Positions 15,957 through 24,610 of a DNA stretch of 64,000 nt are shown one piece after another (position 1 is the stretch's first letter; the number at the start of each line of letters is the position of its first letter). Position numbers and translations under genes: made by a program. Source of the DNA: Paraburkholderia bryophila. GTDB taxonomy: Bacteria; Pseudomonadota; Gammaproteobacteria; Burkholderiales; Burkholderiaceae. A model generated the notes under the pieces. That model was given only the letters and a program-made list of their open reading frames with translations. It did no database searches and was not told the origin of the DNA. The DNA is taken from contig NZ_QLTK01000001.1 in assembly GCF_003269035.1 (NCBI RefSeq), positions 124,001-188,000 of the forward strand, read 5' to 3'.

Positions 15957-17253
15957 CGGAAGTCTCCATCACGTCCATCACGCTGAGCGCCGTGCTGTGT
16001 GCCGTGCTGCGCGCTGTATTGCGTGCCGCCGTCGCTTCGAGCGGCACGCGCGCGCCGCGCCACGTCACATGCGAACCGAACGCGGCCGCGACCCATTGCA
16101 GCGTCAATAGCGTGTCGCGCAACGGCACCAGCGGCAGATCGCGCCAGAAGGTACGCTCATGACGCGCGGCGCGGCCATGCAGCAGCAGGCGCGCCGCCAT
16201 GCCGGCCAGCGTGCCGGCCGCGCAGGCGAACGCCGCCGTGAGGTGCGCGCCGTCCGCCGGGCCGCTCGCGAGATCGACGGCCAGCCACGCGCCGGCCAGC
16301 AACCAAGGCGACGTGAACGTAATGGGCAGCGAAGCGAAGCCCAACGGATTCACCGAGCGGATGGTGCGCAGCCAGCGCGTCTCACGTTGCCACAGTGCGG
16401 CAAAGGTCGGCTCGATCACGTCGGTTGCCACCATCACGCGCGAGAGCACGGTGGGCAACCCCAGCGCGCGGACGTGTTCGGCCAGCCAGTAGTCGTCGGC
16501 GAGACAGTTTTTCAGCGCGGCGAAACCGCCGATGCGTTCGAGCGTCGCGCGCCGCAAGGCGAGCGTCGCGCCGAACCCGAAGCGGCGCGAGCCGGCCGCG
16601 TGCGCGACGCGCACCGACGGCGCGAACCACTCGTTGATGAATAACGCGCCCAGTCGCGGCCAGAAGCCGCCGACCCCCTGCGCGACGTAGAGACAGGTCA
16701 CCACGCCGACCTGCGGGTCGGCCAGCGGCGCGGCGACGGTGTCGAGATAATCGGCTTCGACGGCAATGTCGCTGTCGGCGATCACGATCACGTCGTGTCG
16801 CGCGCGCTCGGCCATATTGATCAGATTACTGACCTTGAGATTGCTGCCGTGGACGCGCGTGTCGATCGCAAGTTCGATATCGTGCTTCGGATAAGCCGAC
16901 TGCAGACGACGCACCACGGCGATCGCGGGATCGTCCGGCGACGACACGCCGAGCACCAGCTGGAAATGTCCGTGGCGTTGCTCGCAGAACGTGCGCAGGT
17001 TTTCGTAGAGGCGCGGTTCGGCGCCGCACAGCGGCTTGAGCACGCTGACGCCGACGTGGGCGAAGGAATAGCAGGCGGGCGTGGGGTGGGTCGACGCAGT
17101 CGTCGCGGCGTTGGTCGCAGAATTCGTCGACGACCCGCGGCGGCGCCCGCCGAAAAACGGCATCGCCACCGCCGCGACCATGGCATACAGCGATGCGCCG
17201 GCGCAACCCGCCAGAAGAAGCCATTGCCATGCCGTCACTGCGTGCGCGGCCAT
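15946..17253 (-). CDS. HpnI-like hopanoid glycosyltransferase (second copy)
   Basis: A 435-residue membrane glycosyltransferase of the ceramide-glucosyltransferase-like kind, with an N-terminal membrane helix, the GT-A segments VSVLKPLCGAE and VIADSDIAV (the donor-binding DxD region), an acceptor-side AEHVRALGLPTVLS and the ETRWLRTIRSVNP motif corresponding to Q/RxxRW, then C-terminal membrane helices. It shares the overall plan and motif order of the HpnI gene at 21198-22358 but is clearly diverged and has a low-complexity Ser/Thr/Ala insertion near residue 45 and tail. Which of the two makes GlcNAc-bacteriohopanetetrol cannot be decided here. It overlaps hpnK by 11 bp. Confidence 0.85.
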   Translation of the reverse strand: MAAHAVTAWQWLLLAGCAGASLYAMVAAVAMPFFGGRRRGSSTNSATNAATTASTHPTPACYSFAHVGVSVLKPLCGAEPRLYENLRTFCEQRHGHFQLVLGVSSPDDPAIAVVRRLQSAYPKHDIELAIDTRVHGSNLKVSNLINMAERARHDVIVIADSDIAVEADYLDTVAAPLADPQVGVVTCLYVAQGVGGFWPRLGALFINEWFAPSVRVAHAAGSRRFGFGATLALRRATLERIGGFAALKNCLADDYWLAEHVRALGLPTVLSRVMVATDVIEPTFAALWQRETRWLRTIRSVNPLGFASLPITFTSPWLLAGAWLAVDLASGPADGAHLTAAFACAAGTLAGMAARLLLHGRAARHERTFWRDLPLVPLRDTLLTLQWVAAAFGSHVTWRGARVPLEATAARNTARSTAHSTALSVMDVMETSDGG

Positions 17254-17265
17254 GGTGCGATTCCA

Positions 17266-17616
17266 TCAATGCCCGGCGAGCACGAACGGCCTGCCCGTCA
17301 GGCGTAAATGGAGCACCACGAGCCAGCACTGCGGACAGTCGGAGGCGATGACCACACCGGCCGCGTATGCGTCGTGCGAGGTGGCGTGACGGCTTTGCAG
17401 TGCGGATTCGAAAGCGGCCTGCGCGAAATCTCGCGCCACGATCACGCCGCTGACGATCGCGGCTAGCGCCAGCAGACGGAACGGCGTGGAACTGAATAGC
17501 TGCTGCGAGACCGGCAACAACAGCAGCGCCAGCAACGCCAGCATTTGCGCGCACAGGGCCGCACACGAAGCCACGATCAGATGGGCGCGCAGCATGTCGA
17601 CGGTAAGTGGCTTCAT
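17266..17616 (-). CDS. Small membrane protein at the head of the hpnK block
   Basis: A 116-residue protein of unknown family. Two strongly hydrophobic segments are present: about residues 10-36 (LIVASCAALCAQMLALLALLLL) and 40-60 (FRLLALAAIVSGVIVA), followed by a polar part with CPQCWLVV, a CxxC-like pair. It ends 12 bp before the HpnI-like gene, so it likely shares its transcript. ATG 17616 was chosen; the frame stays open upstream to 17802 without protein character. No function is proposed beyond association with hopanoid genes. Confidence 0.6.
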   Translation of the reverse strand: MKPLTVDMLRAHLIVASCAALCAQMLALLALLLLPVSQQLFSSTPFRLLALAAIVSGVIVARDFAQAAFESALQSRHATSHDAYAAGVVIASDCPQCWLVVLHLRLTGRPFVLAGH

Positions 17617-17835
17617 GGCGTGGTCTCGTGACCTGGCTTCTGGCTGACCGGGCGAACAGCACGGCGCCCCGGCAACGGTGCGCGTGACCGGTATTAAACC
17701 GGCCGTGCGTTTCATCGATATGCTTACGATCAAATGGCGACGACCTGGCAGTACGGCGACGACACCGCATGGTGCCGCGCGTTCATGACGGCCAGACGAC
17801 AAACACCTGTCGAACGGCGATAGTATCGATCCAAG

Positions 17836-17852
17836 CTGAAGGAAACCTTAAG
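17836..17852. promoter_or_regulatory. OmpR-type direct-repeat box upstream of the two-component genes
   Basis: CTGAAG-GAAAC-CTTAAG: two hexamers of the CTKAAG type spaced by five bases, so repeating every 11 bp. This is the layout known for PmrA/QseB-class regulators. It lies 118 bp before the response-regulator start and 220 bp before the small membrane protein gene on the other strand. A single extra CTTAAG half site is at about 17895. Near-identical boxes occur at 23885 and 34234. Confidence 0.55.
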
Positions 17853-17970
17853 GAAAATAACGCCATGAAACACGTGGCGAACGAGCTGGTTACACTTAAG
17901 ATAAGCGGCTCGCCGGACGCTTAAAAAGCCACGCTGTCACACGGTCCACGTCGAACGGAATCACACCATC

Positions 17971-18630
17971 ATGCGCATCCTTCTCGTAGAAGACGACGAT
18001 CTGATCGGCTGCGGAATCGAGGCCGGTTTGCGGCAAGCCGGCTTCACCGTCGACTGGGCGCGCGACGGCCACAAAGCCAGTCTCGCGCTCGACACCACCG
18101 CGTATGCGCTGGTGATACTCGACCTCGGTTTGCCGCGCGTTTCCGGCATGGAATTACTGAAGCGTCTGCGCGACGCCGGCAAGGACGTGCCGGTGCTGGT
18201 GCTGACCGCGAAGGGCACGGTCGTGGACCGCGTGCACGGCCTCGAAGCCGGCGCCGACGACTACCTCGGCAAGCCCTTCGACCTGACCGAGCTGATCGCC
18301 CGTTGCCGGGCCTTGCTGCGCCGCGCGCAGGGCCGCAGCGTCGAGCTGATCCGCTATCAGGATCTGACCGTTAATCCGAGCGCGCAAACCGTCGAGGTGG
18401 GCGCCACGCGCGTGCCGCTCACGTCGCGCGAATGGGCGATCCTGATGCAGTTGCTGACCCACCAGGGCATTCCGCAATCGCGCTCGCGGCTCGAAGAAAG
18501 TCTGTACGGCTGGCAGGAGGAAATCGAGAGCAACGCGATCGAAGTCCACGTGTCGAACCTGCGTAAAAAGCTGGGCGCGAAGCTGATCCGCACGGTGCGC
18601 AACATCGGCTACGTCGTGGAGAAAGCGTAA
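17971..18630 (+). CDS. OmpR-family response regulator (QseB/PmrA-like)
   Basis: A 219-residue two-component regulator. The receiver domain has the acidic pair at EDDD (residues 7-10), phospho-acceptor Asp51 (VILDLGLP), and the conserved Lys in LGKPFDL. The C-terminal winged helix begins near 125 (LTVNPSAQTVEVG) and has SNAIEVHVSNLRKKLG as recognition helix and wing. This family includes QseB, PmrA and TctD; reading alone cannot fix the member. It overlaps the kinase gene by one base (TAATG). It sits inside a hopanoid gene region and has a matching direct-repeat box upstream, suggesting autoregulation. Confidence 0.93.
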   Translation: MRILLVEDDDLIGCGIEAGLRQAGFTVDWARDGHKASLALDTTAYALVILDLGLPRVSGMELLKRLRDAGKDVPVLVLTAKGTVVDRVHGLEAGADDYLGKPFDLTELIARCRALLRRAQGRSVELIRYQDLTVNPSAQTVEVGATRVPLTSREWAILMQLLTHQGIPQSRSRLEESLYGWQEEIESNAIEVHVSNLRKKLGAKLIRTVRNIGYVVEKA

Positions 18631-20030
18631 TGTCGCCGTCAATCCGCCGGCGTCTCGTGTTGCTGGTGCTGGCCAGCATCGTGCTGGTGTGGGGCGTCGC
18701 ACTGATCACCAGTTACGGCCAGGCCAAGCGTGAAGTCAGCGAGTGGGAAGAAGCGCGCCTCGCGGAACTCGCGCAGATTCTCGCACTGCTCGATCAACGC
18801 AATCTGACCACGCTCGCGAACGCGCGCATCGACGTGCGCGAAGAAGAAAAAGGCGGTGAACCCGGCGCGAACGACGCCGACGACGACGACGCGTTGCCGC
18901 GCGACGCCCTCTTCCAGGTACGCGGCGCGAATGGCGACATGCTGGCGGGCAGCCCGCAACTGCATACGCTCGATGCGTGGGATCTGCCGGTGCCATCCGA
19001 GAGCGGCGCCCAGGACGTCACGCTGGGCGGCCAGAGGTACCACTCGTTCACGTTGCGCGACACCTCGCTCGGCCATATCGTGCGCGTGTTCGAGCCGGCC
19101 AATACGCGCAGCGACCTGGTGAGCGGCGTGGCGAGCCGGATCGCGCGGCCTACGCTGATCGCGCTGCCGGTGCTTGCGCTGCTGGTGTGGTTCAGCATCG
19201 GCTTGAGTCTGGCGCCGCTCAAGGTGCTGTCGGGCGCGATCCGTTCGCGCGACGTCAACCGGCTCGAACCGGTCGACATCGGCCGCGCGCCGACCGAGGT
19301 ACGGCCGCTCGTCGACGCGATCAATCTGCTGCTGTCGCGTCTGTTGCATTCGCTGGAGCGCGAGCGCGCGTTTACCGCCGACGCCGCCCATGAACTGAAA
19401 ACGCCGCTGGCCGCGATCAAGGTGCAGGCGCAAGTCGCGCTCGCGGAACCGGACACCGTGTTGCAGCGGCTCGCGATGGAACGCGTGGTGCAAGGCGTGG
19501 CCCGCAGCGCGCGGCTCGCGGAGCAACTGTTGCTGCTGGCGCGGCTCGACGCGCACGAGAAACTGTCCACGGTGCCGCTCAAGCCCGCCGCGGTCGCGAA
19601 AGACGCGCTGCTCGCCAACGAACGCAATGCGCTGCAGAAACATATTCGCGTGACGCTCACCGGCGACCTGCGCGCCGAGATCCATGCGGAGCCGGTGCTG
19701 ATCGGGATTCTGCTCGACAATCTGCTGGATAACGCGATCAAGTACGGGCAGACCGGCGGCAACATCGAGGTCGCGGTGCAACACGCGCTCGACCGGGTGC
19801 AACTGACGGTGCGCGACGACGGCCCGGGCGTGGCGCCGGGCGACCTCGACCGTCTGACTCATCGCTTTTTTCGCGCGACCGGCAATCAGGCGACCGGCAG
19901 CGGGTTGGGTTTATCGATCGTGGCGCGGATCGCCGAGCATTTCGGCGCGGATTTGCGGCTCGGCCGGGGGATTGGCGAGCAGGGTTTGTCGGTGGAGGTG
20001 TCGTTTCCGGCGTATGCGGCGGTGCGGTGA
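18630..20030 (+). CDS. Sensor histidine kinase, partner of the OmpR regulator
   Basis: A 466-residue inner-membrane kinase. One membrane helix lies at about 8-30, a periplasmic sensor of about 130 residues follows, with an acidic stretch (NDADDDDALP), then a second helix at about 170-190 and a HAMP-like linker. The phospho-acceptor is His254 in AHELKTPL. The ATP-binding boxes are present: N box LLDNLLDNAIKYG, G1 VRDDGPGVAPG, and G2 GSGLGLSI. The acidic periplasmic patch recalls metal or cationic-peptide sensing in the PmrB/QseC group, but that is an inference. Its last 120 bp are overlapped by the convergent hpnL gene. Confidence 0.93.
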   Translation: MSPSIRRRLVLLVLASIVLVWGVALITSYGQAKREVSEWEEARLAELAQILALLDQRNLTTLANARIDVREEEKGGEPGANDADDDDALPRDALFQVRGANGDMLAGSPQLHTLDAWDLPVPSESGAQDVTLGGQRYHSFTLRDTSLGHIVRVFEPANTRSDLVSGVASRIARPTLIALPVLALLVWFSIGLSLAPLKVLSGAIRSRDVNRLEPVDIGRAPTEVRPLVDAINLLLSRLLHSLERERAFTADAAHELKTPLAAIKVQAQVALAEPDTVLQRLAMERVVQGVARSARLAEQLLLLARLDAHEKLSTVPLKPAAVAKDALLANERNALQKHIRVTLTGDLRAEIHAEPVLIGILLDNLLDNAIKYGQTGGNIEVAVQHALDRVQLTVRDDGPGVAPGDLDRLTHRFFRATGNQATGSGLGLSIVARIAEHFGADLRLGRGIGEQGLSVEVSFPAYAAVR

Positions 20031-21050
20031 AGCGGCGTGCTGAAGCGGTGCGGTAAGCCCTGCCTGTTCCAACGCACCCTCGGGCGCACGCCTGGGCGAC
20101 TCCGCGAACTGCCATGCGATCAGGCCCGGCACGAACATCAGCAGATCGCGAATCCGCCGCGCGCCGGCGAGCGCGAGGCACAACGAAGGTTCGAGCCCCA
20201 GCGCTCCACCGATCAGAATGAAACCGCCCTCCTGCACGCCCAAACCGCCCGGCACGAAGAACGCCGCGCTGCTGATCGCCTGGATCAGCGACTCGATCAC
20301 CACCGCCTCGACCAGCGAGATACGCACGCCGAGAAAGTACAGCGCGATCCAGATTTCCAGCGAGGTCAGCAGGCATTGCAGCGGCTGCCAGAAGAACAGA
20401 TAACGCAGCACCACGCCGCGCCGCCGCCAGATCAGCTTGATGTTTTGATCGATTCGCGCCGACTGACCGACCAGCGCCGCGAGCTTGCCGCTCGTCATCC
20501 GGTCGAGCAAGCGGCTGATCCGTTCGAACGGACTCGCATGCTGCACCAGCGCGAACAGCACGAACAGCGGCGTCAGCACCACCACGCCCCACGCGAGCTG
20601 AGAGGCCAGCCGCAAGGTATCCGAATGGGCATGCGCGAATAGAAAGCCGATGCCCACCATCGTGAACATCAGCTGGCTGATCACCGTAAGCTGCATATCG
20701 ACGATGATGCTGCCCACCGCCATCGACGGTCGCACGCCCCAGCGCCTGAGCATGCGAAACCCGACGACCTCGCCGCCGATGCGCGCGACCGGCAGCATGC
20801 AGTTGACCGATTCGCGCACCCACACGAGATGCAGCATCCGGCCGAGACCCGGCCGGTTCGCGCCGCGAATCAGCGAACGCCAGTCGCAGGCATTGGCGAT
20901 CATCGGCAGCACATGCGCGAGCGCGGCCAGCACCAGACCCGCGCCAGCGCCCCGCAGCGCGCCGAGCACAGCGCTGGGGTTCTCCCGCCAGACGAGCCAC
21001 AGCGACACCAGCAAGCCGGCAAGCGCGGCCGCGCGGCCGAGATGTTTCAT
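19911..21050 (-). CDS. hpnL: HpnL-type membrane protein (flippase-like)
   Basis: A 379-residue multi-helix membrane protein of the lysylphosphatidylglycerol-synthase transmembrane/UPF0104 family, associated with hopanoid loci as HpnL. Typical segments are RESVNCMLPVARIGGEVVGF, FFVPGGLGVQEGGFILIG, and ARRIRDLLMFVPGLIAW. About eight hydrophobic helices are visible. Role in hopanoid transport or flipping is presumed, not proved. The last about 45 residues are polar and Arg/His-rich, and are encoded antisense to the end of the histidine kinase gene, so the C-terminus looks acquired by read-through into the neighbouring gene. It lies 147 bp downstream of the hpnI gene. ATG 21050 is used, with a GTG just before. 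Confidence 0.88.
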   Translation of the reverse strand: MKHLGRAAALAGLLVSLWLVWRENPSAVLGALRGAGAGLVLAALAHVLPMIANACDWRSLIRGANRPGLGRMLHLVWVRESVNCMLPVARIGGEVVGFRMLRRWGVRPSMAVGSIIVDMQLTVISQLMFTMVGIGFLFAHAHSDTLRLASQLAWGVVVLTPLFVLFALVQHASPFERISRLLDRMTSGKLAALVGQSARIDQNIKLIWRRRGVVLRYLFFWQPLQCLLTSLEIWIALYFLGVRISLVEAVVIESLIQAISSAAFFVPGGLGVQEGGFILIGGALGLEPSLCLALAGARRIRDLLMFVPGLIAWQFAESPRRAPEGALEQAGLTAPLQHAASPHRRIRRKRHLHRQTLLANPPAEPQIRAEMLGDPRHDR

Positions 21051-21197
21051 CACGCCGCCACCTCGTGCGCGCGATGCGCCGCGCCGGCGACGGGATGGCG
21101 TCGTGGCTCGGGAAAGCCGCGTTTCACGGCCGGTCCGGATTGCCGTTGATCCGTCATGCGTGAGTTAGTCGTGAGTTCGTCGTTCGCTGATCGTTCG

Positions 21198-22358
21198 TCA
21201 TTCGTCCGGCTGCGCCGACAACAGGCCGTCGCCGTCCACCTTGAAACTGAAGCCGCGCCAGATCACGCGCGACGACCAGAAACTCGCGACGAAGATCGCA
21301 AATGACACGATATCCCATAACGGTAACAGCCACAGATCGCGGCGCGCCTGCCGCAACGCACGATCGGACAGCAACTTCAGCGCGAGTCTCGCGCTCATGG
21401 CCAGCACGGCGAGTCCCCACGCCCACACCGCGCCGCCGGAAAACACCACGCCCAGCAACGCGAAGGCGAGCGGGTGGATCAGCGCGGAGCCGAAATGGCC
21501 GAGCGGATCGACGCTGCGAATCGTGCGGCTCCAGCGCAGTTCGTGCGCGATCAGTTGCATCGCGCTCGTTTCGACGCACGCGTGCGAAATCGTGAACGGC
21601 GGAATCACCACCTTCTCGCCGATCATGCGCACCGCTTCGCCGATCGCATGATCTTCGGCGAGGTGACGCACGAACGGCGTGAAGCCGCCGATTTTTTCGA
21701 GCGTGTCGCGCCGCATCGCGATCGTCTGGCCAAAGCATGGGCGCGCGAGGCCGAGCGCGAGACCGGTCACGACGCCGGGCAGGAACTGATAATTGGTCGC
21801 CTTCGCCGACAGCCTCGGCCAGAAACCCGGATCGGGCGCGCCGCGATAGACGCAAGTGACGAGTCCGACGCCCGGTTTCTGCAATTCGCCGATCACGTTG
21901 CGCAGATAGTCCGGGCCGACGCTGACGTCGCTATCGGCGAACACCAGCACGTCGTGCCGCGCCTGCGGCAGCATATTGAGGATGTTGCTGATCTTGCGGT
22001 TCGGACCGTAGAGGCGCGCATCGGCCACCACGGTGATATCCGCGCCGGGATGCAGGCGCCGCAGGTCGTCGACGGTTTGCAACGCCGGGTCGTCGCTATC
22101 GTGCACGCCGAACAGGAATTGCACCGGCCCCGGATAGTCCTGCTGGCAGAAGCTCGACAGATTGGCGAGCAAGGCCCACTCGTTGCCGTGCAACGGCTTG
22201 ACGATCGTGACCGGCGGAAAGCTGCTCGGCGCGGACACCGCCCGCGCGAAGAAGCGCCCGATCAACGCGCTGGCGAGCACCGTATAGGCGACGCCGAACG
22301 CCGCCCCCGCCGCGCACGCACAGGCCAGCGCGGCGGCGACCAGATGCAAGGCGCTCAC
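21198..22358 (-). CDS. hpnI: Hopanoid glycosyltransferase HpnI
   Basis: A 386-residue membrane glycosyltransferase expected to add N-acetylglucosamine to bacteriohopanetetrol on the way to the cyclitol ether. It has an N-terminal membrane helix, VTIVKPLHGNEWAL, FADSDVSV (DxD region), AEDHAIGEAVRMIG and the ELRWSRTIRSVDP motif, then C-terminal helices ending IWRGFSFKVDGDG. It overlaps hpnJ by 4 bp (ATGA), which fits translational coupling. This copy, adjacent to hpnJ, is the better candidate for the true HpnI; a diverged copy lies at 15946-17253. Confidence 0.92.
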   Translation of the reverse strand: MSALHLVAAALACACAAGAAFGVAYTVLASALIGRFFARAVSAPSSFPPVTIVKPLHGNEWALLANLSSFCQQDYPGPVQFLFGVHDSDDPALQTVDDLRRLHPGADITVVADARLYGPNRKISNILNMLPQARHDVLVFADSDVSVGPDYLRNVIGELQKPGVGLVTCVYRGAPDPGFWPRLSAKATNYQFLPGVVTGLALGLARPCFGQTIAMRRDTLEKIGGFTPFVRHLAEDHAIGEAVRMIGEKVVIPPFTISHACVETSAMQLIAHELRWSRTIRSVDPLGHFGSALIHPLAFALLGVVFSGGAVWAWGLAVLAMSARLALKLLSDRALRQARRDLWLLPLWDIVSFAIFVASFWSSRVIWRGFSFKVDGDGLLSAQPDE

Positions 22359-23776
22359 GCCTCGTGAGCGCGCAGGAAGCGGAAGAATTCGACGCCTTCA
22401 CGCAGGCGTCGTTTCATCATGTCCCAACTGGTCAGCATCTCGCGCAGGATTTCCCAGATCTTCGACGGCCGGAAATAGAAGCGCTTGTAGAAGTTTTCGA
22501 GCTGATGGTAGATCTCGTCGCGCGAGAGATGCGGATAGCCGATCGCCGCCAGCTGCACGCCCGATTTGCTGACGAGGTTGATCACCTTGTTCTCTTCGAG
22601 CCAGCCGTTTTCGACCGCCTGGTTGTACAGCGTCGTACCCGGATACGGCGCGGCGAGCGACACCTGGATGGTATGAGGATTGATCTCCTTGGCGTACTCG
22701 ATCGTCTTCTGGATCGTGTCCTGCGTCTCGCCGGGCAGGCCGAGAATGAAGGTGCCGTGAATCTTGATGCCGAGCTTGCGGCAGTCGTCGCTGAAGCGGC
22801 GCGCGATGTCGGTGCGCAAGCCCTTCTTGATGTTCAGCAGAATCTGATCGTCGCCCGATTCGTAGCCGACCAGCAGCAGGCGCAGACCGTTTTCCTTCAT
22901 GATTTTCAGCGTCGCGTACGGCACGTTCGCCTTCGCGTTGCAGGACCACGTCACGCCCAGTTTGCCGAGACCGCGCGCGATTTCCTCGACGCGCGGCTTG
23001 AAGTCGGTGAAGGTGTCGTCGTCGAACATGATCTCTTTCACTTCGGGCATGTTGTCGCGAATCCACTTCACTTCTTCCAGCACGTTCTCGGTGGAGCGCG
23101 TGCGGTAGCGATGGCCGCCCACCGTTTGCGGCCACAGGCAGAACGTGCATTTCGAGCGGCAGCCACGGCCGGTATAAATCGACACGTACGGGTGCTTCAG
23201 ATAGCCGATGAAGTAGTTGTCGATCTTCAGATCGCGCTGGTAGATCGGCGCGACGAACGGCAGCTCGTCCATGTTCTCGAGGATCGGGCGGGCTTCGTTG
23301 TGTTCGATCGAGCCGTCGGGCGCGCGGTAGCTCAGACCTTTGATCTGCGCGAACGGTTTGCCTTCGGCGACTTCCTGACAGGTGAAGTCGAATTCCTCGC
23401 GGCAGACGAAATCGATCGCCTCGCTCGCGGTCAGCGAATTGTGCGGATCGACCGCGACCTTCGCGCCGACCATGCCGACCCGCAGCGTCGGCTTGCGCTT
23501 TTTCAGGTCTTCGGCGAATAGCGCGTCGGTCGGGAAAGACGGTGTGCTGGTGTGGATCACCACCAGATCGTATTGCTGGGCGATGTCGAGCGTGGCCTCG
23601 ACGGACAAGCCGTCGGCGGGCGCGTCGAGCACGCGGCTGTCGGGCACCAGCGCAGCCGGCTGGGCGAGCCATGTGGGGTACCAGAACGAGCGGACTTCCC
23701 GCTTGGCTTGATAGCGCGAACCCGCGCCACCGTCGAAGCCGTCGTACGACGGCGCCTGCAAAAACAGGGTTTTCAT
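22355..23776 (-). CDS. hpnJ: Hopanoid radical-SAM enzyme HpnJ
   Basis: Class B radical-SAM protein of 473 residues. A B12-binding-like N-terminal domain (MKTLFLQAPSYDGFDGGAGS, LVVIHTSTPSFPTDA) is followed by the radical-SAM core with the cluster motif GRGCRSKCTFC (Cys206, Cys210, Cys213). HpnJ is needed to turn glucosaminyl-bacteriohopanetetrol into the cyclitol ether by ring contraction. It heads the hpnJ-hpnI-hpnL block. ATG 23776 has GGAG upstream. A direct-repeat box for an OmpR-type regulator lies 109 bp upstream, linking the block to the nearby two-component system. Confidence 0.94.
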   Translation of the reverse strand: MKTLFLQAPSYDGFDGGAGSRYQAKREVRSFWYPTWLAQPAALVPDSRVLDAPADGLSVEATLDIAQQYDLVVIHTSTPSFPTDALFAEDLKKRKPTLRVGMVGAKVAVDPHNSLTASEAIDFVCREEFDFTCQEVAEGKPFAQIKGLSYRAPDGSIEHNEARPILENMDELPFVAPIYQRDLKIDNYFIGYLKHPYVSIYTGRGCRSKCTFCLWPQTVGGHRYRTRSTENVLEEVKWIRDNMPEVKEIMFDDDTFTDFKPRVEEIARGLGKLGVTWSCNAKANVPYATLKIMKENGLRLLLVGYESGDDQILLNIKKGLRTDIARRFSDDCRKLGIKIHGTFILGLPGETQDTIQKTIEYAKEINPHTIQVSLAAPYPGTTLYNQAVENGWLEENKVINLVSKSGVQLAAIGYPHLSRDEIYHQLENFYKRFYFRPSKIWEILREMLTSWDMMKRRLREGVEFFRFLRAHEA

Positions 23777-24103
23777 TGACGCTCCGGCAAGCCTTGACGA
23801 GTGCTTTCAGTTCTCTGTCGGAAAACTATCGGCACACCGACCCGTGGGGAAACGGGCGAATCGCGCTAATACTAAGGAGCGAAGCTGAAGGAAACCTGAA
23901 GAAAAAAATTCCGCCGCAGCGCGCGCGGCGCTGACGTGGAGGTCCGCTCGTCGGCCTGGCTCCGACGAGTTTGTACCATCGCTTCCAGGCAAAATTTATT
24001 ACAACCCAAAGGCGATTTCGCGGACGCTTCGAGACGATGCCGACGCTACCCGCAGCGCATGACCGGCCGCGCACTCACGTGCCCGGACCGGCTGCCCGCG
24101 CTT
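23777..24103. other. Intergenic region between hpnJ and cspA-like gene
   Basis: This 327-bp stretch holds the hpnJ promoter region with the direct-repeat box (23885-23901), a short inverted repeat CCCGT/ACGGG at about 23841-23856, and the downstream flank of the cold-shock gene. No gene was found. Confidence 0.5.
23885..23901. promoter_or_regulatory. OmpR-type direct-repeat box upstream of hpnJ
   Basis: CTGAAG-GAAAC-CTGAAG: the two hexamers are identical and the five-base spacer GAAAC is the same as in the box at 17836. Eleven bases around it (AAGCTGAAGGAAACCT) are shared with that site, so the match is not due to the hexamers alone. It lies 109 bp before the hpnJ start codon on the minus strand. 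Confidence 0.55.
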
Positions 24104-24307
24104 TCACACCGGCTTGATATCTGCCGCCTGCTTGCCCTTCGGCCCCTGCTTGATTTCAAAGCTGACCTTCTGGTTTTCCTGCAGCGATTTGAAGCCCTCG
24201 GAACGAATCTCCGAGAAATGCGCGAACAGGTCTTCGCCGCCGTCGTCGGGGGTGATGAAGCCGAAGCCTTTCGCGTCGTTAAACCATTTCACTGTACCGG
24301 TAGGCAT
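24104..24307 (-). CDS. cspA: Cold-shock domain protein (CspA family)
   Basis: A 67-residue single-domain nucleic-acid chaperone. The RNP1 motif KGFGFI and RNP2-like DLFAHFSEI are present, with the family start [18 protein letters not shown] 24307 follows AAGGA at good spacing; the frame is open further upstream, but the added codons are arginine-rich and lack conservation. The symbol is generic; Burkholderiaceae carry several csp paralogues. A long untranslated leader is usual for such genes and may lie in 24308-24600. Confidence 0.93.
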   Translation of the reverse strand: MPTGTVKWFNDAKGFGFITPDDGGEDLFAHFSEIRSEGFKSLQENQKVSFEIKQGPKGKQAADIKPV

Positions 24308-24610
24308 GTCGAATCCTTGTGCGTCGAGTTGATTGAGGGCTGCATTTGCCGCCGCGGGGCCGCGCCGGTTCGTGCCACTGCCGTTTGACTTTACGCCTCT
24401 TTGCGCGACGCCGCTTCCACTACGTTGCCGCCGTCGCCGCAGCCATGTCGCAAGCCGCGTGCCGGGTGCCGCGGATGGGCGCGTGGTCGATGCCCTGGGC
24501 CGCAATCAGATAAGATGTTTGTCTCGGCAGTCCATCCTTGGCCGCGCTGGTTCAGCCCCATGTCTCATGACCGCGCGGCCTGTCGTTTTCCCACCTACAG
24601 GAACCCCAGC
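24308..24610. other. Divergent leader region, cspA / aldehyde dehydrogenase
   Basis: This 303-bp stretch between the divergent cspA and dehydrogenase genes presumably holds both promoters and the cold-shock leader RNA. The sequence is GC-rich on its left two thirds. I could not recognise a cold box or a clear sigma70 promoter, and no further gene is supported. Confidence 0.4.
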
